From NCBI GenBank assembly GCA_040394475.1, contig JBEBSD010000109.1, forward strand, positions 1 to 15,919: a stretch of DNA of 15,919 bases, read 5' to 3'. Below the pieces are notes generated by a model. It worked only from the letters and a program-made list of their open reading frames with translations. It ran no database searches and was not told the origin of the DNA. Numbering within the stretch: the first letter of the stretch is position 1; every line of letters begins with the position of its first letter. Of the stretch, positions 6,802-13,205 are shown piece by piece. A program made the translations under genes and the position numbers. This DNA is from JBEBSD01 sp040394475. GTDB taxonomy: Bacteria; Bacteroidota; Bacteroidia; Cytophagales; Spirosomataceae.

Positions 6802-7488
6802 TCACAGACCACACACCGGAATCGGATGTTGGGCGGGTTCGTCCTGAGCGGTAGAATCTGCGGTATCAATACCCCTCGCGATCAGGAGGAGACCTGTTAA
6901 GGCGACCACATACGGAACCGCGCGCCGAAAAGAATTGCGCAGCCGCAGCGAGGCCCACTGCCCTGCCCAACCGGTGGCCAGCATCGCCGGGAAGGTCCCC
7001 AGTCCGTAAAAAGCCATAAACCGGGCACTGTCCGCAGCAGCGGTTTGCGTCAGGGCGGTCAGCAGGGCTACATAAACCATTCCGCAGGGAATAAGGCCAT
7101 TTAAAAGTCCCATAACTGTAAGTGAGAGCACCCCCCTTTTGGTGATGAAGTGCCGTAGTCCGCGCTTTAGGGTATGCATGCCACCCGCGAACGTGCCCGC
7201 TGTTTCGAACCAGCTCGCTTTCATCAGCACCGGGATCAGCAGGAAAGCTCCCACTCCTATCGAAAGCGGTTTCTGCCAATTCGCCGCCTCCGCCACATAA
7301 CCGGCGGTCCCTGCCAGCAAACCCAGTAAACTATAAGTGAGGATGCGCCCGCTGTTGTACATCAGGATTCCCAATCCTTTTTTTACCGGGGAAAGATGGT
7401 GCACAGGAAGCGCCAGGGCAATCGGCCCGCACATTCCAACGCAGTGTAAGCTACCCGCCAGTCCCAGAAGAAAGGCCACATATGCCAT
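6802..7488 (-). CDS. TauE/SafE (DsbD_2-like) membrane protein of the cbb3 cluster
   Basis: A 228-residue polytopic membrane protein with about six helices. It belongs to the family annotated as sulfite exporter TauE/SafE or UreH/DsbD_2-like, often found in cbb3 clusters. HC-x3-C at the first helix (H15, C16, C20) and a second intramembrane Cys in NGLIPCG (C135) could bind copper or carry redox equivalents. A further Cys lies at the C-terminus (PVCGL, C226). It begins 7 bases after the ccoH stop and so is the last gene of the ccoS-to-ccoH unit. A role in copper delivery or haem/thiol chemistry for oxidase assembly is inferred from neighbours; true sulfite export is unlikely here. Confidence 0.85.
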   Translation of the reverse strand: MAYVAFLLGLAGSLHCVGMCGPIALALPVHHLSPVKKGLGILMYNSGRILTYSLLGLLAGTAGYVAEAANWQKPLSIGVGAFLLIPVLMKASWFETAGTFAGGMHTLKRGLRHFITKRGVLSLTVMGLLNGLIPCGMVYVALLTALTQTAAADSARFMAFYGLGTFPAMLATGWAGQWASLRLRNSFRRAVPYVVALTGLLLIARGIDTADSTAQDEPAQHPIPVCGL

Positions 7489-7495
7489 GGCTTCA

Positions 7496-7936
7496 TCAAA
7501 TCGTTAGTACGCTCTCTACCCAATAGGTTTCAGTCCCTGATTGCCAGTCGACCTGCATTTTGTACCTTCCGGATTGCAGCAGCGTCAGCGGAATTTTCTG
7601 GATCCTGTCTGCTCCTGCCCGGATCGCTACCTGCTGATCCTTCCGATTGTCGGCGGGACAATAGAAGTAAACCGCTCCGCTTAACGCGCCGGACGATTCC
7701 GGAAACTGAATCTCGATAGCGTCACCGGCAATTCTCCAGACGAGCGGTGAATCCAACGCCAGCGCCCGTTTCCTCTTATCAATCCGGTCCTGGTACACCA
7801 GTTCCTGCGCATAATAATCGACCGCTACCAGGTCTATTTTCTGCACCATGCTCATGGCTACAAGCACGACCATCATCAGCACAAACCCGCAATAAGCCAG
7901 CACTACTTTCCATCCCCAACTTATTTGTATTTTCAT
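7496..7936 (-). CDS. ccoH: CcoH/FixH-family cbb3 oxidase assembly protein
   Basis: A single-pass membrane protein of 146 residues. One N-terminal helix (about 10-32) is followed by YYAQELVYQDRID (about 41-53), the typical FixH motif, and a beta-rich periplasmic domain. CcoH stabilises the assembling cbb3 complex and is needed for late maturation. Its ATG directly abuts a heptamer repeat array (7940-8044), so its upstream region is made of repeat DNA and no Shine-Dalgarno is visible. It is followed after 7 bases by the TauE-like gene. Confidence 0.9.
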   Translation of the reverse strand: MKIQISWGWKVVLAYCGFVLMMVVLVAMSMVQKIDLVAVDYYAQELVYQDRIDKRKRALALDSPLVWRIAGDAIEIQFPESSGALSGAVYFYCPADNRKDQQVAIRAGADRIQKIPLTLLQSGRYKMQVDWQSGTETYWVESVLTI

Positions 7937-7939
7937 AAA

Positions 7940-8044
7940 GTATGATTTACGATTTACGAAGTACGATTTATGATTTACGAGGTACGATTTACGAAGTATG
8001 ATTTACGAAGTACGATTTATGAGGTATGCTTTACGAGGTACGAT
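7940..8044. repeat. 15 tandem degenerate heptamers, consensus KTAYGAD
   Basis: Fifteen consecutive 7-base units run without a register break. They begin gtatgat, ttacgat, ttacgaa, gtacgat, ttatgat, ttacgag and end gtacgat. All fit [gt]ta[ct]ga[tag] except one gtatgct. The first unit is three bases from the ccoH start codon. Units vary at fixed positions (1, 4 and 7), which differs from simple slippage of an identical unit. Confidence 0.9.
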
Positions 8045-8047
8045 TTT

Positions 8048-8082
8048 TAGCTGCTGAAAGCTGACTGCCGATAGCTAGAAGC
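8048..8082. repeat. Five degenerate heptamers of a second family (TGAnAGC-like)
   Basis: TAGCTGC, TGAAAGC, TGACTGC, CGATAGC and TAGAAGC follow each other with a 7-base period, all ending in GC. This is a different heptamer family from the neighbouring array. The 57 bases that follow (8083-8139) are C/A-rich and show only weak traces of a 7-base period. Confidence 0.6.
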
Positions 8083-8139
8083 CAACTACCCAAAACCAGC
8101 TAACCCCTCAAACCCAATAACAATCACCCCTTCACCCTC

Positions 8140-8171
8140 AACTCATAACTCATAACTCATAACTCATAACT
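8140..8171. repeat. AACTCAT heptamer repeat, 4.6 copies
   Basis: Four perfect AACTCAT units and a partial fifth (AACT) stand 8 bases from the ccoG stop codon. On the transcribed strand the unit reads ATGAGTT. Because 7 is not a multiple of 3, the array contains a chain of short ATG...TGA frames (Met-Ser-Tyr-Glu-Leu-stop). Confidence 0.93.
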
Positions 8172-8179
8172 AAAACCAC

Positions 8180-9589
8180 CTATCTCCCCGGCGCCATGAA
8201 CGTCGTTTCAAACACCTCCAGCTGCCCCTCCTCCCCATACACTCCCAAGCGCAGATCCGTTTTACGGCTGCTGATGTGGTCGGCCGGGATCGTGAGGAGA
8301 ACAGTCCCCTGGACCATTCCCGCAGGCGCCAGCGTCAGGTCCGGTGCGCCGGCAAACCGCAGCGTCCCCTTTATTCCCTCGAGGCGGACCTCCGGCTGAA
8401 TCGTATGGTTCGTTTTATTGTACAGCTTAAAGTTGTAGAGGTTACTGATGCTGCCATCCGGGTTTTCGATATAACGCGATCCCGGCACCCTCAGAAAACT
8501 GGTTTCCGTATCCGTACGGTTCACCAGCGAGAACCCCAGGATACCGGATAAAAGCACGAGTACCAGTGTATAGCCAATGACCCTTCCCGAAAAGGCACGA
8601 TGCTTCCCGGTCGCAATGGTTTCTTCGGAGGTATACCGGATCAACCCCCGGTCAAAACCTACCTGGTCCATCATATGGTCGCAGGCATCGATACAGGCCG
8701 TACAATTTACACACTCCATTTGGGTACCGTTGCGGATATCGATCCCGGTCGGGCACACCCGCACACATTGCAGACAGCTGATACAATCTCCTTCGGCCCG
8801 ATCCTGGTTTTTACGAAGCTTTCCCCGAGGTTCGCCCCGCAGGTGGTCATACGCTACTACTACCGACTTTTTATCCAGCAATACCCCCTGCAGCCGTCCA
8901 TACGGACAAACGACTGTACAGGCCTGGTCCCGGAGCCATGCAAATACGAAAAAGAAAATCCCCGTAAACCCGCAAATCCCGCCAAACAATCCCAGGTTTG
9001 CAGCGACAGGTTCCGAAACAATTTTGGCAACCTCTTTTACGCCCAGGACATAAGCCAGCAGCAGGTTCGCAATCAGGAACGATATCAGCAGAAAAACAGT
9101 CCATTTCAGCAGTTTCTTTACGATTTTGGGCCGGGTCCAGGGCGCTTTGTCCAATGCCCGCTGTTTGTTCCAGTCACCTTCAATCAGGTATTCTATTTTC
9201 CGGAAAACCATTTCCATAAAGACCGTCTGCGGGCATGCCCATCCGCACCACAGGCGGCCAAACATACTGGTAAACAAAATCACAAAGACCAGAAACGTAA
9301 GCATCAGCAACCCGAAAATCCAGAAATCCTGTGGTCCGATGAACACTCCGAAAAAAATGAATTTCCGTTCCAGCACATTGAACAGGAACAAAGGCTGTCC
9401 ATTCACGTAAACAAACGGCGCCGCCACCATCAATGTCAGCAGTACGACACTAAAGACCGCCCTGCGGTTATGCCATTTCCCTTTCGGTTTTTGCGGGTAA
9501 AACCACACCCGCTTCCCGTAGTCGTCAACCGCCGAGAAATGATCTCTGAAAGATTCCTCGTCCTCGTGGTCCTTAAAATTGGTACTCAT
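8180..9589 (-). CDS. ccoG: CcoG/FixG/RdxA polyferredoxin, cbb3 oxidase copper maturation
   Basis: A 469-residue membrane ferredoxin, known in other bacteria as a cupric reductase that helps supply Cu(I) for the CuB site. Helices lie about 44-64, 88-107, 163-183 and 199-218, with another near 335-355. A NapH-like pair of Cys motifs is present: CGWACP (115-120) and CTVVCP (224-229). Two 4Fe-4S clusters follow: CISCLQCVRVCP (269-280) and CVNCTACIDAC (293-303). The C-terminal roughly 110 residues form the FixG immunoglobulin-like periplasmic domain. It starts 41 bases after ccoQP and is separated from ccoH by 243 bases of repeats. Confidence 0.97.
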   Translation of the reverse strand: MSTNFKDHEDEESFRDHFSAVDDYGKRVWFYPQKPKGKWHNRRAVFSVVLLTLMVAAPFVYVNGQPLFLFNVLERKFIFFGVFIGPQDFWIFGLLMLTFLVFVILFTSMFGRLWCGWACPQTVFMEMVFRKIEYLIEGDWNKQRALDKAPWTRPKIVKKLLKWTVFLLISFLIANLLLAYVLGVKEVAKIVSEPVAANLGLFGGICGFTGIFFFVFAWLRDQACTVVCPYGRLQGVLLDKKSVVVAYDHLRGEPRGKLRKNQDRAEGDCISCLQCVRVCPTGIDIRNGTQMECVNCTACIDACDHMMDQVGFDRGLIRYTSEETIATGKHRAFSGRVIGYTLVLVLLSGILGFSLVNRTDTETSFLRVPGSRYIENPDGSISNLYNFKLYNKTNHTIQPEVRLEGIKGTLRFAGAPDLTLAPAGMVQGTVLLTIPADHISSRKTDLRLGVYGEEGQLEVFETTFMAPGR

Positions 9590-9630
9590 AGCCTCATCAT
9601 TTCTGCACTGCCTGTAAACCGGCCGTTCCG

Positions 9631-10659
9631 TTAACGCTCGGCCGCCATTTCCTCCTCCCAGAGTTCGCCCTGCGCCTCTTTTGAGTTCGCAGGGTTGGTC
9701 CCCGCCAGCGTGAGGATATAGCTCGACACAAACTGGATCTCCTGCGGCTTTAACTGTTTTTCCCAGGCGATCATCCCTTTTTCCGGAACGCCGTATTTGA
9801 TTGTCTTAAATAGGTTCTGAATTCCCCCGCCGTGCAGCCAGTAGGCATCGGTCAGGTTCGGGCCGACGGTTCCTTCCCCTTCCGGACCGTGGCAGGCGGC
9901 ACAATTGGCGAGGTATAACGATTTACCGGTTTCCAGCGCCGCCGCATCCGTGGTAACTTCTACGGAGTTCTCGTCAATTAAGGCTCCTGCCCGTTCCAGA
10001 AAGGCCGCTTTTTGAATTTCCGCCCGCTGCAGCTCCCTGGCCAGTTCCGCTTCGGGTAAATCGGCGATCTTCAGGCCATGGTATATCACCATATAGACCA
10101 CTGCGAACAGAATGGTTCCCTGAAAAAGGAACGAAAGCCAGGGCGGCATACGATTGTCAAGCTCCTGGATGCCGTCGTACTCGTGTCCCTGGATCAGAAT
10201 TTTCTCTTCGTCGTCAACAGGTGTACTCACGCCGCTGAACTTGCGCCACCATGCGTTGGAGAAAAGAGGCTGCGATACTTTTTCAGGGCGCTCCCGGTAC
10301 GTCAGGTGGCGGGAAATCCGTATCGTCTGGACCATGATGAAGAGCAGAATGATCCCCATAAAGATAAAACCCACGATAGCCAGGGTAAGGACCAGCTCCG
10401 GATTTCCGGCAACCGTTTCACCGGACGTACGCTGTGCATTTCCGGTAAAGGCCGTCAGGCCGAATAACACGGTCAGCACGGTTCTTTTGAGTTGAGTACC
10501 GTCGTCCAGCGGGATGGCCGCCTGCTCCCCGGCTTCCTTCTTGTTCATCGTAAGCACATACCACAGCAACCCCAGAAAAAAGACAAAGAAAAGCAGTAAT
10601 GATACGAGCGGATAGATACCAATGTCGGCGATGGTATCGAGATAGTTTCTGAATTTCAT
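9631..10659 (-). CDS. ccoP: Fused CcoQ-CcoP subunit of cbb3 oxidase (single haem c)
   Basis: A 342-residue protein. Residues 1-55 look like CcoQ (one helix about 14-37, then the polar tail MNKKEAGEQAAIPLDD). They run without a stop into a CcoP: a hydrophobic signal-like segment LKRTVLTVLFGLTAFTGNAQ (57-76), a helix (88-110), the FixP N-terminal motif GHEYDGIQELDNRMPPW (158-174) with a helix (177-195), and a class I cytochrome c domain with C253-A-A-C256-H257 and a Met ligand, probably M296. CcoP normally carries two haems; one is usual in Bacteroidota. I chose the ATG at 10659 because upstream in-frame codons overlap ccoNO and encode no family sequence. No start codon is available at the Q/P junction (CAACTCAAAAGA). 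A sequencing error that hides a frameshift is possible. Confidence 0.92.
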   Translation of the reverse strand: MKFRNYLDTIADIGIYPLVSLLLFFVFFLGLLWYVLTMNKKEAGEQAAIPLDDGTQLKRTVLTVLFGLTAFTGNAQRTSGETVAGNPELVLTLAIVGFIFMGIILLFIMVQTIRISRHLTYRERPEKVSQPLFSNAWWRKFSGVSTPVDDEEKILIQGHEYDGIQELDNRMPPWLSFLFQGTILFAVVYMVIYHGLKIADLPEAELARELQRAEIQKAAFLERAGALIDENSVEVTTDAAALETGKSLYLANCAACHGPEGEGTVGPNLTDAYWLHGGGIQNLFKTIKYGVPEKGMIAWEKQLKPQEIQFVSSYILTLAGTNPANSKEAQGELWEEEMAAER

Positions 10660-10702
10660 AGTAATAGCTCTCGGCGCGACGCGCTCCTTTGTTGGATACT
10701 GG

Positions 10703-12856
10703 TTATCTGATCTCTGCTTTAATATCGGTTCCCAATCGCTGCAGATACGCGATAAGGGCGACGATTTCCTTGTCAGGCCGGGTTTTGATTCCTGCATCGC
10801 CCAGGCTTTCCACAATAATTGCGGCCTGCGCCATCAGGTTTTCATTTGCCTCATTTTCAAAACCTTTCTCATACGGCACGCCCAGAATACGCATGGCATT
10901 GATCTTCGCCCTGGTATTGGAGGTATCCAGGTCATCGTCCAGCAACCACGGGTAGCGCGGCATAATAGAGCCCGGCGACATACTTGTCGGATCTTCCATG
11001 TGGTTATAATGCCAGGAATCCGGGTATTTCCCGCCAATCCGGTGCAAGTCGGGGCCCGTCCGCTTCGATCCCCACTGAAACGGAAAATCATAGATAAACT
11101 CCCCTGCTTTGGAATACTCCCCGTACCGCTCGATCTCATCCCGGAACGGACGGATCATCTGTGAGTGGCAGGTATAACACCCCTCCCTTATATAGAGATC
11201 CCTGCCCTGCAATTCGAGCGGCGTATACGGCTTCACGCTGCTGATTGTCGGAATATTGGAGCTCACCATAAACGTCGGGATCATCTCGACAATCCCGCCG
11301 ATAGCCACGACAACCAGCGACATGACGGTCAGCAGGACCGGCTTTCTTTCAAACCATCTGCGATGCCAGTATTCACCTGCTTCCTGGTGCTGCAAGGTGG
11401 CCAGCGACGGGGCCTGCGCCCTGTCTTCTGCCTTCAGCTTCCCTGCCTGCGCCGTTTTAAACAAGTTGTAAATCATCGTGGCCCAGCCAATCAGGTACAA
11501 CGTTCCGCCGACCCCTCTCAGGATATAATAAGGAATGAGCTGCGTGACCGTTTCCAGGAAGTTGGGGTATTTCAGAAAGCCGTCTTCCGTAAATTCCTTC
11601 CACATCGCGCTCTGCACCCATCCTGCCCAGTACATCGGAATCGCGTAAAACAAGATGCCCAATGTCGCTATCCAGAAGTGGAAATTGGCCAGTTTCGGGG
11701 AATACAGCGGACGGTTATACAGCCTTGGAAACAGCCAGTACAGCATCCCGAATGTCAGGAACCCGTTCCAGCCCAGCGCCCCCACGTGTACGTGGGCCAC
11801 GATCCAGTCGGTATAATGTGCGATAGCGCTCACGTTCTTCAGGGAGAGCATGGGGCCTTCAAAAGTAGCCATCCCGTAGGCGGTCACGGCTACCACCATA
11901 AATTTGAGTACCACGTCGTCGCGCACCTTGTCCCAGGCGCCCCGGAGGGTCATCAGACCGTTAATCATCCCCCCCCAGGAAGGCGCCAGCAACATGATTG
12001 AAAAAGCCGTTCCCAGCGATTGCGCCCAGTCGGGAAGCGCCGTATAAAGCAGGTGATGCGGCCCTGCCCATATATAAATAAAGATGAGGGACCAGAAATG
12101 GACAATCGACAGCCGGTAGGAATAAATAGGCCGGTTGGCGGCTTTCGGCAGGAAATAGTACATCAGGCCGAGGTAGGGGGTCGTCAGCACGAAAGCAACC
12201 GCATTGTGTCCGTACCACCATTGGACCAGGGCATCCTGTACCCCTGCATAAATCGAATAACTTTTGGTGAAGGAAATGGGTATTTCGAGGTTATTGACGA
12301 CATGAAGGAGTGCAACTGTCACATACGAGGCAATGAAAAACCATACCGCGGCATAGATATGTTTCGTCCGGCGATGGATCATCGTCATGATCAGGTTGCA
12401 GGTACCCACCAGCCAGACAATGGCGATGGCGATATCGATCGGCCATTCGAGTTCCGCGTATTCTTTGGAAGAAGTAATGCCGAGGGGAAGTGTAATGGCG
12501 GCGGCCACAATAATGGCCTGCCATCCCCAAAAATGAACCTGTCCGAGCAGTTTACTGTACATCGGGGTTTTCAATACCCTCGGTGCGGCATAGTACAGCC
12601 CGGTAAAAAAGCCATTGCCGACAAACGCAAAAATCACCGCATTCGTATGCAACGGCCTTATCCGCCCGAACGTGGTATAGGGCAGGTCAAAATTAAGGTC
12701 GGGATAGGCCAGCTGAAAGGCAGCCAGGAGCCCCACCAACATTCCGACCCCGCCCCAGATCACGGTTGCAAAGGCAAAATTCCGTACAATTTTATTGTCA
12801 TACGCAAATTCGTCCAGTTCCAGTGGAGCGGTACCCGTTCTTGATGTTACTTCCAT
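10703..12856 (-). CDS. ccoNO: Fused CcoN-CcoO catalytic and haem c subunits of cbb3 oxidase
   Basis: The oxygen-reducing core, 717 residues. The N-terminal 470 residues are CcoN with 12 or so helices. Low-spin haem b ligands are H70 (RPLH) and H357. CuB ligands are H217 (YGHNAV), H267 and H268 (AGPHH). The haem b3 ligand is H355 (AHVHVG), and Y261 is at the position of the helix-VII cross-linked Tyr of cbb3 enzymes. After a linker (about 470-505), CcoO begins with its membrane anchor (about 507-530), then the haem c motif C560-Y-T-C563-H564 and likely Met ligand(s) in PTSMSPGSIMPRYPW (623-637). N and O are separate genes in most phyla; the fusion is common in Bacteroidota. ccoQP follows after 43 bases. 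Confidence 0.98.
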   Translation of the reverse strand: MEVTSRTGTAPLELDEFAYDNKIVRNFAFATVIWGGVGMLVGLLAAFQLAYPDLNFDLPYTTFGRIRPLHTNAVIFAFVGNGFFTGLYYAAPRVLKTPMYSKLLGQVHFWGWQAIIVAAAITLPLGITSSKEYAELEWPIDIAIAIVWLVGTCNLIMTMIHRRTKHIYAAVWFFIASYVTVALLHVVNNLEIPISFTKSYSIYAGVQDALVQWWYGHNAVAFVLTTPYLGLMYYFLPKAANRPIYSYRLSIVHFWSLIFIYIWAGPHHLLYTALPDWAQSLGTAFSIMLLAPSWGGMINGLMTLRGAWDKVRDDVVLKFMVVAVTAYGMATFEGPMLSLKNVSAIAHYTDWIVAHVHVGALGWNGFLTFGMLYWLFPRLYNRPLYSPKLANFHFWIATLGILFYAIPMYWAGWVQSAMWKEFTEDGFLKYPNFLETVTQLIPYYILRGVGGTLYLIGWATMIYNLFKTAQAGKLKAEDRAQAPSLATLQHQEAGEYWHRRWFERKPVLLTVMSLVVVAIGGIVEMIPTFMVSSNIPTISSVKPYTPLELQGRDLYIREGCYTCHSQMIRPFRDEIERYGEYSKAGEFIYDFPFQWGSKRTGPDLHRIGGKYPDSWHYNHMEDPTSMSPGSIMPRYPWLLDDDLDTSNTRAKINAMRILGVPYEKGFENEANENLMAQAAIIVESLGDAGIKTRPDKEIVALIAYLQRLGTDIKAEIR

Positions 12857-12920
12857 ACAATTGATGGTTTAAAATGAGTAGTGTTATAACTGTTTAATTG
12901 AGTCTTACGAAGGGAGAGCG

Positions 12921-13088
12921 CTATTCCGGCTCTTTGGAAGTTCCGGGTTCCTCATCCTCGAACAGGATCCGTACCGACGGGGTATAGTCGTCATCGAACT
13001 GCCCCGTTTTTACCGACCATAGAAACGTCAGCAAAAAACCGGATGCCAGTAACAGTCCTATTCCGATCAATAAATACAAAGCGCTCAT
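12921..13088 (-). CDS. ccoS: CcoS, cbb3 oxidase maturation protein
   Basis: A 55-residue protein beginning MSALYLLIGIGLLLASGFLL and ending EEPGTSKEPE. It has one N-terminal membrane helix followed by the CcoS signature KTGQFDDDYTPSVRILFED (27-45). CcoS is needed to place haem b and CuB in CcoN. It lies between ccoI and ccoNO, 64 bases before ccoNO. Its ATG directly abuts a perfect 16-bp inverted repeat, and an FNR-like promoter lies just upstream, so it appears to head the ccoS-NO-QP-G-H-TauE unit. Confidence 0.95.
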   Translation of the reverse strand: MSALYLLIGIGLLLASGFLLTFLWSVKTGQFDDDYTPSVRILFEDEEPGTSKEPE

Positions 13089-13104
13089 ATTCAACAAGTT
13101 GAAT
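13089..13104. promoter_or_regulatory. Perfect inverted repeat touching the ccoS start codon
   Basis: ATTCAAC-AA-GTTGAAT has two perfect 7-base arms and a 2-base centre, and ends at the base before the ATG. The centre is too short for a normal RNA loop, though opening one or two pairs would give one. It lies where a ribosome would bind, downstream of the predicted ccoS transcription start. It could be an operator or a translational control site. Confidence 0.45.
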
Positions 13105-13143
13105 CAAAACTTCTTTCGCATTTCGCCTATCCGTTTCAGAAAG

Positions 13144-13187
13144 CAAAACTACCGTGCACCGGAGGGATCACAGATGATTCCCCTCAG
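13144..13187 (-). promoter_or_regulatory. FNR-like box plus -7 element driving ccoS and the oxidase operon
   Basis: On the minus strand, CTGAGGGGAATCAT (13174-13187; TGA-N6-TCA) is followed by exactly 22 bases and then TAGTTTTG (13144-13151), a perfect TAnnTTTG box. The ccoS ATG is 55 bases downstream. It lies in the 117-base gap after the ccoI stop, so the oxidase genes can be transcribed separately from ccoI. The box is the least symmetric of the three but has the same half-sites and spacing. Confidence 0.6.
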
Positions 13188-13205
13188 CAGCAAAACTGAC
13201 CTTTG

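Noticed and set aside
7940..8171. CRISPR array
   Set aside because: Units are 7 bases with no spacers, and no cas genes are in the window.
10660..10815. Upstream in-frame ATG extending ccoQP by 52 residues
   Set aside because: It lies inside the ccoNO coding region, and the added residues do not resemble CcoQ, which starts properly at MKFRNYLDTIADIG.
13167..13178. ATCA-CAGA-TGAT inverted repeat inside the ccoS promoter as an alternative operator
   Set aside because: Half-sites are in the reverse order to FNR (ATCA...TGAT) and the centre is 25, not 33, bases from the -7 box. The overlapping TGA-N6-TCAT box matches the other two promoters exactly.
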